Assembly (NCBI GenBank): GCA_964549765.1
Contig: CAZJWR010000099.1
Coordinates: forward strand, 1-9,956
Direction of reading: 5' to 3'
DNA: 9,956 nt
Origin: CAZJWR01 sp964549765
Lineage (GTDB): Bacteria; Zixibacteria; MSB-5A5; GN15; JAAZOE01
The position numbers were made by a program, and so were the translations under genes. Under the pieces are notes generated by a model. That model saw nothing but the letters and a program-made list of their open reading frames with translations, did not search any database and was not told where the DNA came from. Within the stretch, counting starts at the first letter, position 1. Each line of letters begins with the position of its first letter. Shown here piece after piece: positions 1 through 6,168 of this stretch.

Positions 1-7
1 CGGGTGC

Positions 8-26
8 CCCACAGCTCTGCTGTGGG
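8..26. repeat. Perfect short hairpin (8-bp arms, TCT loop)
   Basis: CCCACAGC and GCTGTGGG are perfect inverted arms separated by TCT. The element has no T-tract beside it. It looks like the end of a dispersed intergenic repeat cut by the window edge rather than a terminator. A terminator for a gene to the left cannot be excluded because nothing upstream is visible. Confidence 0.6.
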
Positions 27-137
27 ATAAGTGATCTTCCCATTCTGCAATCCCCTGCACCCACCATCCCATTTTAGTATTAAATCGATGCAGTTTATCG
101 CGCGGGGCCGGTATATAGAGGACCTTAACTCCAAAAC

Positions 138-146
138 AAGGGGTGA
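138..146 (+). promoter_or_regulatory. Ribosome binding site for the 150-821 gene
   Basis: AAGGGGTGA lies 3 nt upstream of the ATG at 150. It is purine-rich with a GGTGA core, and it fixes the start at 150 because no other start in that frame is as well placed. An AT-rich TATATA at about 112-117 could be part of a -10 box, but I see no convincing -35 partner. Confidence 0.55.
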
Positions 147-149
147 ACT

Positions 150-821
150 ATGCCCGCCACCCGAAAGCAACGAAGCGCCAATCGCAAAAACGCCAAAAAA
201 TCGACCGGGCCAAAAACCGAAGAAGGAAAACAGGCGTCCGGCCAAAACGCCATTACCCACGGCCTCCACGCCCGCGACGTGGTCATCGCTTCCAAGTACC
301 TCCGCGAAGACCCCGACGAATACCGCGCCCTGCTCCAATCCCTCCACGAAACCCTCGAACCCGTCGGAAAATTCGAGGAATACCTCGTCGGCAAAATCGC
401 CAACGCCCTGTGGCGATGCAACCGCGCCGCCGCCGCCGAAACCGCCTACGTCAACCGCTCTCTCGATGACATCGATGACAAGGTTAGCTCCAATATCAGA
501 ATTTCCCAACTGATATCCGACGATCCCGAAATCGACGACGACCCCGACAGCGATTATTACTGCGAACGACGCAATCTCTTTGTTTCCGCCAACATGGTTC
601 CCGGTGAACATGTCAGCGCCAACATCCTCCGCTACGAAATGCGCCTCGACCGCCAACTCACCCGCGCCTATCACATCCTGATCAGCCACCAGGATCGCCG
701 CAAACAAATGCCCCAACCGTATAACCCGAACGATCCCAACGAAAAACCGGCCCGCGCCGACCAAAATGCCGAATCAAATAGCCCCACAGAACCTGAGGCA
801 GAAGCAAAAATGGAGAACTGA
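150..821 (+). CDS. Conserved protein of unknown function, STGPKTEEGK family
   Basis: This is a 223-residue soluble protein with no signal peptide or membrane segment. The N-terminus (about 1-41) is very basic and carries the pattern ANRKNAKKSTGPKTEEGK followed by QNAITHGLHARD. I recognise this as the hallmark of a family widespread in planctomycetes and other environmental bacteria, without an assigned function. Residues 53-105 (DEYRALLQSLHETLEP, then a helical stretch) and 158-180 (ILRYEMRLDRQLTRAYHIL) are typical of the same family. Between them, residues 106-139 are unusually acidic. The tail from 185 is Pro/Asn/Glu-rich and probably disordered. The coding strand is strongly C-skewed: in 241-300 there are 26 C and 12 G. 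Genes on the right side of the window are near balanced. The basic head suggests nucleic-acid binding, but that is only inference. Confidence 0.85.
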   Translation: MPATRKQRSANRKNAKKSTGPKTEEGKQASGQNAITHGLHARDVVIASKYLREDPDEYRALLQSLHETLEPVGKFEEYLVGKIANALWRCNRAAAAETAYVNRSLDDIDDKVSSNIRISQLISDDPEIDDDPDSDYYCERRNLFVSANMVPGEHVSANILRYEMRLDRQLTRAYHILISHQDRRKQMPQPYNPNDPNEKPARADQNAESNSPTEPEAEAKMEN

Positions 822-910
822 AAATGGCCGAAACAGTAAATTTGACAAAACGAACCCAATTCGCCGTAATCCTATGTCTGCCTTACTAGTCCAACCAATT
901 TTTGAATTTT

Positions 911-968
911 CCCCTTCTCCCTCTGGGAGAGGGGCGGGGGTGAGGGTCTTCGGGGCGGGGGTGAGGGT
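911..968. repeat. G-rich dispersed repeat with hairpin and tandem copy
   Basis: A hairpin (arms 912-921 and 925-934, loop TCT, one T-G pair) runs into GGGGCGGGGGTGAGGGT at 931-947. The same 17 bases recur exactly at 952-968 after a 4-nt spacer. The 12-base core GGGGGTGAGGGT appears again, reverse-complemented, at 9945-9956. Repeats of this 'CCCTCTGGGAGAGGG...GGGTGAGGG' type are dispersed in many bacterial genomes. It lies between two convergent genes, where it may act as a transcript-end or REP-like element. Confidence 0.75.
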
Positions 969-1039
969 AATCTTGGAAGAGAGGCTGGGAGTGACGGAAT
1001 TTTCGTGCAGTTAGGGGTGGGGCGGGAATGTGAACGGGA

Positions 1040-1534
1040 TTATTGAAAAATTCTTTTGAACTCCTCGGTATCGTGGCGGCCGAAGATGACAAAGTGGACC
1101 TCCTGAATCGATTCGGCGTCGGGCGCGAATTCGTCCAGCGCGCGATGCATGGCTCGGGCACAAGCCTCGATCGACAAGCCGCCGACGCCGGTGCCGATGG
1201 CGGGAAAGGCGACCGTCGACAGGCCCAACTCTTCGGCCAGTTCGAGACTGCTGAGGGTGCATTCGTAGACCAGTTCTTCCGAGGTTTGCAAATCCTGCCC
1301 CATCCCGCCGGCATGGATAACATAGGTATGCGGCAGTTCGCCGGCGGTCGTGGCGACGGCCTCGCCCGGTTCGATCGGCCCCAGGGCGACCGCTTCCTCT
1401 TCGATGATTTGTCCTCCTTTGCGCTTGATGGCTCCGGCCACCCCCGAACCCATCCAGAGCTGATTATTGGCGGCGTTGACGATGGCATCGGTCGGCGCCT
1501 CGGTTATATCGCCGGTGTAAATCTTGACCTTCAT
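1040..1534 (-). CDS. Macrodomain protein (ADP-ribose binding)
   Basis: This 164-residue protein is a complete single macrodomain, close to the usual length for stand-alone versions. Motifs in order: GDIT at 8-11; IVNAAN at 18-23; the glycine loop GSGVAGAI at 29-36; a central GPIEPGEAV/YVIHA strand pair at 52-75; and the phosphate-binding loop PAIGTGVGGL at 111-120. Macrodomains bind ADP-ribose, and some remove ADP-ribose from proteins, nucleic acids or O-acetyl-ADP-ribose. The loop reads GSGVA, where MacroD-type hydrolases have GGGVD, so catalysis cannot be assumed. AF1521-like binding is the safer call. The ATG is preceded by GAGG (complement of 1541-1544) 6 nt away. It is the last gene of the minus-strand run, 58 bp after the PAP2 gene. 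Confidence 0.93.
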   Translation of the reverse strand: MKVKIYTGDITEAPTDAIVNAANNQLWMGSGVAGAIKRKGGQIIEEEAVALGPIEPGEAVATTAGELPHTYVIHAGGMGQDLQTSEELVYECTLSSLELAEELGLSTVAFPAIGTGVGGLSIEACARAMHRALDEFAPDAESIQEVHFVIFGRHDTEEFKRIFQ

Positions 1535-1592
1535 CGTAATCCTCGACTTATCGCCAAAGGCGTGATACCTGTTTCAAAATCGCTGTGTTGCT

Positions 1593-2207
1593 CTATGGCG
1601 CAGGCGGGGTCGACCGCGCCGCCGGCCGCGGATTTCGGAACACGGATCGCAACTGCGGTTTCGGTTTCAGCCTCCTGTTATCATCGAGTTTCCATACTAT
1701 CCACGCGACCAGCGCGCCTTCGGCGCCGCCCACAACCATGCCGCCGACCACGTCGAGCGGATAATGCACGCCGACAAAAATACGCGATACACCGACAAGA
1801 AAAGCAAATGCGAGGGCGTATGGCAAATATTTTTTGAACAGCAGCCCGAAGAAAATCGCCTGAGCGAATATGTTGACAGCGTGCGACGAGGGGAACGAAT
1901 ATCCGGGGCCGCAATTGACGAGGAGATGGACATTGAATGTCTTGCATGGCCGCAGCCGCCCGACCCAGGGTTTGAGAATGGCGCTGGCGGATTGATCGGC
2001 GAGAGCCACCACGATGAGCGAAAACACGGCCACCCAGATCATCCGTTTTCGGCCCACGGCGAGCAGCAAAACGAGGATGACGCCATAGCCGATCCGCAGG
2101 GCGTTGTCGTTGGTGACAATCGGCATCAGCCAGTCGGTGACGGGATTGGCCAGCGTCTGGTTGATGAAGACGAACAGGGCGTGATCGATGTTAATCAGCC
2201 ATTCCAT
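1593..2207 (-). CDS. PAP2-family membrane phosphatase
   Basis: This 204-residue integral membrane protein carries the three PAP2 (type 2 phosphatidic acid phosphatase) signatures. These are K79-x6-R86-P87 (KPWVGRLRP), PSSH at 106-109 with the nucleophile-supporting His109, and S141-R142-x5-H148-x3-D152 (SRIFVGVHYPLD). Hydrophobic segments lie at about 39-52, 55-72, 110-124, 128-142 and 153-172. The fold hydrolyses lipid or polyprenyl (di)phosphates at the membrane, for example undecaprenyl diphosphate recycling (BcrC/YbjG type) or phosphatidylglycerol phosphate. The sequence alone does not decide the substrate. The second motif is PSSH instead of the usual PSGH, a tolerated variant. The Pro/Arg-rich tail after 178 is probably cytoplasmic. 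The start overlaps the end of the sugar kinase gene by 17 bp, suggesting translational coupling. Confidence 0.93.
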   Translation of the reverse strand: MEWLINIDHALFVFINQTLANPVTDWLMPIVTNDNALRIGYGVILVLLLAVGRKRMIWVAVFSLIVVALADQSASAILKPWVGRLRPCKTFNVHLLVNCGPGYSFPSSHAVNIFAQAIFFGLLFKKYLPYALAFAFLVGVSRIFVGVHYPLDVVGGMVVGGAEGALVAWIVWKLDDNRRLKPKPQLRSVFRNPRPAARSTPPAP

Positions 2208-3138
2208 GATGCAACCTTCGATGTTTTCGCATAAAATTGATGGTTTGCCGCAGGGACGGTATGCCCATGCGGGCGCCGGGCTTGCGACATTTCAGGGCGG
2301 CCGCGGCGGCGGCGAATTTCATCCTCTCCGGCAAATCCCAGCCGCGATGGATACCATAGAGGAAGGCGCCATGATAGACATCGCCGGCACCGGTGGTATC
2401 GACAGCGTCGACTCTATACGCCTTCTGGCGCGCCACTTGTCCTTCACTATTTATTCCGCAGGAACCGGCCGTACCGGTGGTGACGACGACTTCCGGGATG
2501 CCGATCTTTTTGAATCTCTGCGCCGCCTGTTCCATCGACCGGGTTTTGAAATAGCGGCAGGCGTATTCATCGGCGCATACCAGATAATCCACGTACGGGA
2601 AAAGGTCGTCGACCGGGTTGCGGTCGGAGCCGACGTCGAGCATGACGCGGGCGCCGAGCTGTTTGGCCCAGCGGGCGACTTTGACGTCAGCCGCGACGTG
2701 GCGGCCGTCGACCTGCACCAGTTTGGGCTTTGGCAAAAGGGAAAGGTTGATATCGCGGGGTTTGATGAATAAGCGCGGGCTCATGTCGAGGACGATGGTC
2801 CGTTCGCCGGTATGGATATTGATCCAGGCCGAAGCCAGGGCGGTGGCGCATCGTTTGCGCACGATGAGCAGGTCGTGGCGGACGCCGAATATGTCCAGTT
2901 CTTCGCGGATGAAATCTCCCCAGCGGTCGTCGCCTATCGAGGAGATGACCGAGGCCGAGCCGCCCATTTTGGCGAAGGTGCAGGCGGCCGTCGGGACCGG
3001 GCCGCCGCCGGCGATGAGGACGTGGTCGGGGATGCCGTTTATTTTCCGTCCCGGGGCCGGGTATTTGTCGATGGAGACGAAAAAGTCGACGGGCGAGATG
3101 CCGACGCCGAGCAGATCAACCGTCGACGGCGATGTCAA
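2191..3138 (-). CDS. PfkB/ribokinase-family sugar kinase
   Basis: This 315-residue protein has full PfkB-family length. It would phosphorylate a sugar or nucleoside-type substrate with ATP in the cytoplasm. The N-terminal substrate and dimer region begins at LLGVGISPVDFF (9-20). The first signature is represented by GGGPVPTAACTFAKMGG (44-60). The second, anion-hole signature is DTTGAGD at 247-253, with Asp253 as the expected catalytic base. The GGGPxxTA variant and the late ALKCRKPGARMGIPS stretch (281-295) resemble the YihV/sulfofructose-kinase branch more than ribokinase or adenosine kinase. The substrate is not decided. The start is TTG, chosen because a perfect GGAGG (complement of 3144-3148) lies 5 nt upstream and the next Met is too far in (residue 58). 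It overlaps the YigZ gene by 23 bp. Confidence 0.93.
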   Translation of the reverse strand: MTSPSTVDLLGVGISPVDFFVSIDKYPAPGRKINGIPDHVLIAGGGPVPTAACTFAKMGGSASVISSIGDDRWGDFIREELDIFGVRHDLLIVRKRCATALASAWINIHTGERTIVLDMSPRLFIKPRDINLSLLPKPKLVQVDGRHVAADVKVARWAKQLGARVMLDVGSDRNPVDDLFPYVDYLVCADEYACRYFKTRSMEQAAQRFKKIGIPEVVVTTGTAGSCGINSEGQVARQKAYRVDAVDTTGAGDVYHGAFLYGIHRGWDLPERMKFAAAAAALKCRKPGARMGIPSLRQTINFMRKHRRLHHGMAD

Positions 3139-3736
3139 TTTTGCCTCCGGTCAGTTCGGTCATTTGCGATATAAATTTTTCCGTATGCGATTTGCGCACA
3201 TCCACGACCATGGCGACCTGGTCGGCAAAATCCTGGTTGATGATTTTATATCCGCTGCCACTGATGATACGCATGATACGGTCATAAAACGGGAAAGGGA
3301 TCGAGAAGGACAGTCTATCGCAGATGAGTTTCTCGACTACCTTTGCCTTTTCCAGGAGTTCGGCTGCCGACTGGGCGTAGGCCCGGGTCAGGCCGCCGGT
3401 TCCCAGCTTGGTGCCGCCGAAGTAGCGCACGACGACGATCAGCACATCGGTCAGGTCTTTTCCCGTTATGGCCTGATAGATCGGCCGTCCGGCGGTGCCG
3501 GTCGGTTCGCCGTCATCGCTGTATTTGAATATCTCGCCGGCGGGGCCGATCACGTACGCGAAGCAATGATGCGTTGCGGTGTGTTCCCGTTTACGAATAT
3601 CCTCGAGCGTATCCATTGCGGCCGTCTCGGTTTGGGCATGATGGCCGAGGGCGATGAATCGGGAACCTTTTGTCTTGATTTCGTGGGAAGATTCTCCCGC
3701 CAGCGTACGGAAACTGTCAATTATTTCTTCGCCCAT
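3116..3736 (-). CDS. yigZ: YigZ/IMPACT family protein (UPF0029)
   Basis: This 206-residue protein has the normal length and two-domain layout of the bacterial YigZ family. The N-terminal IMPACT domain (about 10-125) holds the diagnostic SDDGEPTGTAGRPI at 73-86 and VVRYFGGTKLGTGGLTRAY at 102-120. The C-terminal part (about 140-203) fits the ferredoxin-like DUF1949 domain. The eukaryotic relative IMPACT/Yih1 regulates the kinase GCN2 through GCN1. The bacterial role is unsettled, with translation- or ribosome-related functions suggested. It starts 9 bp after the DprA-like gene and has no clear Shine-Dalgarno sequence, so it is probably translated by coupling. Its final codons contain the Shine-Dalgarno sequence and the TTG start of the kinase. 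Confidence 0.93.
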   Translation of the reverse strand: MGEEIIDSFRTLAGESSHEIKTKGSRFIALGHHAQTETAAMDTLEDIRKREHTATHHCFAYVIGPAGEIFKYSDDGEPTGTAGRPIYQAITGKDLTDVLIVVVRYFGGTKLGTGGLTRAYAQSAAELLEKAKVVEKLICDRLSFSIPFPFYDRIMRIISGSGYKIINQDFADQVAMVVDVRKSHTEKFISQMTELTGGKIDIAVDG

Positions 3737-3745
3737 AGCAATCGA

Positions 3746-4633
3746 TCAGACCAGCGTGTCGACAATCATTTTGTAGTCGTCTACCGACGTAATCGGGATG
3801 GCGCCGTATTCCGCCAGCTTTTCGTAGTGATGTGTCCGGTCGGTGACCATGACAAACAGCAATTTTCCCAGTTGATGGCAGCACAGGGCGGCGTCGAGCG
3901 TCCCCACCGAGTCGGCGGAAACTTCGCCGATAACGACGGCCTGAGCCAATCCGACGATGAGCCGGTTGCGGGACATAAGCCGCCCGCTGGAGACCGGCGT
4001 ATCAGGCAAATATTCGCTGATGAGGCCGCCGGTTTTGGCGATTTCTTCGGCCAGGGGTTGGTTTTCCGCCGGATGAATCCGGTTGAATCCCGACGGCAGC
4101 ACGGCGTAGGTCGTTCCCTTTTCCTTCAGCGCGCCGACATGCCCGGCGGTATCGATACCCCGCGCCAATCCACTCACCACGGCGATTCCATCACCCGCCA
4201 AATGCCGGCCCAATTCGACGGCGTCGGCGATTCCCTCGACGGAGACATCCTGCGAACCGATGACGGCGGCCCGTTTTTCATCGACGCCGGGCAATTTTCC
4301 CTTATAGAAGACCATCACGGGGGGATCGTTGAGTTCCTGCAGGGATTGCTGGTAGGCTTCGTCGAGGCGAATGACCAGTCTCGTATCGCTCGCGCCCAGA
4401 GTGTCAATGACATCCTGGGCCTTGTCCAATTGCGTATATGCCTCAGCGATGATGTGGGACCGTTGGGGGCCGATGCCGGGGAGCTCCTGCAGGTCGTGTT
4501 CTTCCTGCAATAGGATATCGTCGACCTGATGAAAAGCCGCCATCAGGATATCGAACGTCCGGGGACCCACATGACCGGTCATTTTCAGCGCCAGAATTTT
4601 GGCCGCCGGCGAATATCGGGATAAATCAAGCAC
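3746..4633 (-). CDS. dprA: DprA/Smf-like DNA-processing protein, short form
   Basis: This 295-residue protein would bind single-stranded DNA and load RecA during natural transformation if it acts as a standard DprA. The N-terminus holds a helix-hairpin-helix-like segment (LPGIGPQRSHIIAEA, 51-65). The Rossmann-fold core follows: VIGSQ at 124-128, VVSGLARGID at 152-161, AVLPSGFNRIHPAEN at 177-191, GLISEY at 203-208, RNRLI at 222-226 and SVGTLDAA at 242-249. Several positions depart from consensus: GSQ for GSR, AVLPSG for AVLGSG, and SVGTLDAA for SGSLITA. The usual PGxxxxxxxxGxNxLI end and the C-terminal winged helix are missing. E. coli Smf has about 374 residues. The GTG start has no Shine-Dalgarno sequence but has a -10-like box 6 nt upstream, so the mRNA may be leaderless. 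It is the first gene of the minus-strand operon. Confidence 0.88.
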   Translation of the reverse strand: MLDLSRYSPAAKILALKMTGHVGPRTFDILMAAFHQVDDILLQEEHDLQELPGIGPQRSHIIAEAYTQLDKAQDVIDTLGASDTRLVIRLDEAYQQSLQELNDPPVMVFYKGKLPGVDEKRAAVIGSQDVSVEGIADAVELGRHLAGDGIAVVSGLARGIDTAGHVGALKEKGTTYAVLPSGFNRIHPAENQPLAEEIAKTGGLISEYLPDTPVSSGRLMSRNRLIVGLAQAVVIGEVSADSVGTLDAALCCHQLGKLLFVMVTDRTHHYEKLAEYGAIPITSVDDYKMIVDTLV

Positions 4634-4639
4634 GATGGC

Positions 4640-4668
4640 AATCTAAGAAACGTTTTAATCACCCGCAA
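4640..4668 (-). promoter_or_regulatory. Putative promoter of the dprA-led operon
   Basis: On the minus strand TTGCGG (complement of 4663-4668) is separated by 17 nt from TAGATT (complement of 4640-4645). The GTG start codon follows only 6 nt after the -10 box, so the predicted transcript starts at or next to the start codon. The -10 box matches the sigma70 consensus at 4 of 6 positions and the -35 box at 3 of 6, so this is plausible but not strong. Confidence 0.4.
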
Positions 4669-4805
4669 CAGGCAAACCAGGATTTTGCATCACATTGACG
4701 CGGGCCGGAGGTCGTGCGACTGTCTTATATGAATCATCAACGACATGCGCCAAGAAGGACCGGAATCGAATATGGCCATGACTCATTGTCTACCAACCGA
4801 CTACA

Positions 4806-4832
4806 CCCCACCCGTGCAAGGCACGAGTGGGG
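4806..4832. repeat. Strong hairpin in divergent intergenic region
   Basis: CCCCACCCGTGC (4806-4817) and GCACGAGTGGGG (4821-4832) pair over 12 positions with one C-A mismatch and a 3-nt AAG loop. No T-tract follows on either strand, so it is not a typical terminator. It may be another member of the short dispersed hairpin repeats seen elsewhere in the window. Confidence 0.6.
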
Positions 4833-4884
4833 CGCTGCGACTGCATTACTTGAAGTCGATATCCATGTGTTTTTGTTTTGTTGC

Positions 4885-4919
4885 CCGCTGGAAAAGAGCA
4901 AGAGAGGTATTGCCAGCGG
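4885..4919. promoter_or_regulatory. Inverted repeat overlapping the -35 box of the TPR gene
   Basis: CCGCTGG (4885-4891) and CCAGCGG (4913-4919) are perfect inverted 7-mers, 28 bp apart from start to start. The right arm overlaps the -35 box TTGCCA (4910-4915). This is a plausible operator position for a repressor or a DNA-looping dimer. No regulator is encoded nearby. Confidence 0.35.
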
Positions 4920-4937
4920 CTCTCTATTTGGTATATT
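4910..4937 (+). promoter_or_regulatory. Putative promoter of the TPR lipoprotein gene
   Basis: TTGCCA (4910-4915), a 16-nt spacer and TATATT (4932-4937) match sigma70 boxes at 5 of 6 positions each. The same bases also fit the Bacteroidota-type pattern TTTG-N19-21-TAnnTTTG loosely: TTG, 19 nt, then TATATTTA. The ATG at 4944 lies 6 nt beyond the -10 box, so the transcript is probably leaderless. The AGGA at 4939-4942 is too close to the ATG to serve as a Shine-Dalgarno sequence. Confidence 0.5.
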
Positions 4938-4943
4938 TAGGAC

Positions 4944-5783
4944 ATGAAAAAGGTATTGATTTTATGCCTTCTGGCTGCGCTTTTGGCGGCGCTGGCCGTT
5001 TCGTGTGGAGGCAAAGCATCTCTCGACACCCGCCTGTCGAAAGCCCGCAGTCTGTTCAATCGGGAAAAATACAATGATGCTCTCGATTTGCTCCGGCCGC
5101 TTATCCCTAAAAATCCGACCAACGCGGAATTGCTGATGTTGACCGGCCAGACGTTCATGTCCCTCGGTCAATATGACAGCGCCCATTATTATGCCAAGCA
5201 GTATACGGCCCTGTATCCAGCTCACCTCGAGGGATACCGGTTGCTTTACCAGGCCTCGGGACCGATCAAGAATTACGACGATCAGATATGGGCGGTTAGT
5301 CAACTTGGCTATCTGGAACACAACCGTCGGAAATACCATCTGGAAATCGCCGAATTGAATTTCCTGCGCGGCGAATATAGCATGGCCATCAGGACCTGCA
5401 ACCAGATTTTTGAATACGATCCGGACAACACCACGGCGATGTTCATCATGGCCAATTCCTTGGCGTCGGTCGGGCAGATCGACAGCGCCATCACCATCCT
5501 GCAAACCCTCGACCGCAAAAATCCGGACCAGGTCGAGATAATATCCAACCTGGCCTCGTTCTGGGTTTCCAAGCAAGATTATGACCGCGCGGGGATACAA
5601 TTTCAGCGCCTGACCTCGATGTATCCGGATTATATGCCGGGATGGTTCGGTTTGGGAAACGTGCTGCTCCACAAGGGCGACACAGCCGGCGCCCGGGAGG
5701 CGTATGGCGAGGTTTACAGCCGTGATTCGACCTTCCTTGGGGTCGATTCCATTATGCGTGCGATAACGCCTTTGCAGTATTAG
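4944..5783 (+). CDS. TPR-repeat lipoprotein
   Basis: This 279-residue protein has a lipoprotein signal peptide: MKK, a hydrophobic core at 4-19, then A-V-S-C with Cys21 as the likely lipidated residue, followed by GG. The mature part is almost entirely tetratricopeptide-like helix pairs. Units are recognisable at about 28-56 (ARSLFNREKYNDALDLL), 60-92, 133-162 (AELNFLRGEYSMAIRTCNQIFEYDP), 166-195, 198-228 and 232-262 (GLGNVLLHKGDTAGAREAYGEVY). TPR lipoproteins act as scaffolds at the envelope, for example in assembly, secretion or peptidoglycan machines. Nothing here identifies the partner. It is apparently monocistronic, divergent from dprA and followed by a gene-free repeat region. The start is supported by the signal peptide, although no usable Shine-Dalgarno sequence precedes it. 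Confidence 0.9.
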   Translation: MKKVLILCLLAALLAALAVSCGGKASLDTRLSKARSLFNREKYNDALDLLRPLIPKNPTNAELLMLTGQTFMSLGQYDSAHYYAKQYTALYPAHLEGYRLLYQASGPIKNYDDQIWAVSQLGYLEHNRRKYHLEIAELNFLRGEYSMAIRTCNQIFEYDPDNTTAMFIMANSLASVGQIDSAITILQTLDRKNPDQVEIISNLASFWVSKQDYDRAGIQFQRLTSMYPDYMPGWFGLGNVLLHKGDTAGAREAYGEVYSRDSTFLGVDSIMRAITPLQY

Positions 5784-5955
5784 GTTCGGGTCGGTCGAAA
5801 AAACCGGATTTCCAATAAGTCAGTTCTTGGTTCTGTCGTGGCGGCAGAAAAGGATTCCATATGTTATTGATCTGCATGAATTTCCGCCTTCGCGGGAATG
5901 ACATTTAGTTGACTCCTATGCCATAGACGAGAATTGCCGGGCTTTTTGAATTTCT

Positions 5956-6076
5956 CTGAAGCTGCGGGTTATCCGCGCTATCATTGACTATAGATTGCTT
6001 CACTCGCAAGGCGGGTTCGCAATGACAAAAGGTTGCGAAGGTTACTCAGCAAGCCCTGAAGCTGCGGGTCACCCGC
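5956..6076. repeat. 14-bp direct repeat exactly 100 bp apart
   Basis: CTGAAGCTGCGGGT occurs at 5956-5969 and 6056-6069. In both copies it continues into a short palindrome. The second is perfect: GCGGGT, C, ACCCGC at 6064-6076. The first is GCGG, five bases, CCGC at 5964-5976. The bases in between include the ATTGC...GCAAT repeat unit. Confidence 0.6.
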
Positions 6077-6126
6077 CGAATGTAATTTGACGAGTTGGGT
6101 GGGATTGGAGTTTCAATAATGCTGGT

Positions 6127-6160
6127 CATGCAATCCTGCAGCTAAAGCTGCATGCCACCC
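6127..6160. repeat. Palindromic repeat unit
   Basis: GCAGCT-AA-AGCTGC (6138-6151) forms a near-perfect palindrome, flanked by CATGC (6127-6131) and the reverse-complementary GCATG (6150-6154). It ends in CCACCC. It has the look of a dispersed intergenic repeat. Confidence 0.5.
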
Positions 6161-6168
6161 AATGTATT

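Larger units (their letters stand above)
4634..4943. other. Divergent intergenic region between dprA and the TPR gene
   Basis: These 310 bases separate two genes transcribed away from each other. They contain a weak dprA-side promoter (4640-4668), a strong hairpin (4806-4832), an inverted repeat (4885-4919) and a TPR-side promoter (4910-4937). I see no tRNA, no conserved small-RNA motif and no credible coding frame in the middle, although two overlapping short open frames run through it. Confidence 0.6.

Noticed and set aside
824..889. 22-codon frame (MAETVNLTKRTQ...) after the STGPKTEEGK gene
   Set aside because: It is short, has no separate RBS, and lies in repeat-like intergenic sequence.
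1549..1567. Hairpin between the PAP2 and macrodomain genes
   Set aside because: The pairing is CGCC/GGCG plus three bases across a bulge, with no T-tract. It is too weak to call a terminator or an operon boundary.
1043..1837. 264-codon + strand frame
   Set aside because: It is antisense to the macrodomain and PAP2 genes and has no family features.
2618..4513. The longest open frame in the window, 631 codons on the + strand
   Set aside because: It runs antisense across the sugar kinase, YigZ and DprA-like genes, whose protein motifs are unmistakable. It arises from the GC-rich codon pattern of the opposite strand and shows no recognisable domain.
4690..4850. Possible tRNA or structured small RNA
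   Set aside because: The hairpin at 4806-4832 is strong, but I found no T-loop GTTCGAATC, no cloverleaf and no SRP or tmRNA motif.
4714..4947. 77-codon frame in the dprA/TPR intergenic region
   Set aside because: It crosses a strong hairpin and the TPR promoter and has no RBS or recognisable protein features.
5784..5815. Terminator directly after the TPR lipoprotein gene
   Set aside because: CGGT and ACCG around an A-rich loop give only a 4-bp stem with no T-tract on the + strand.
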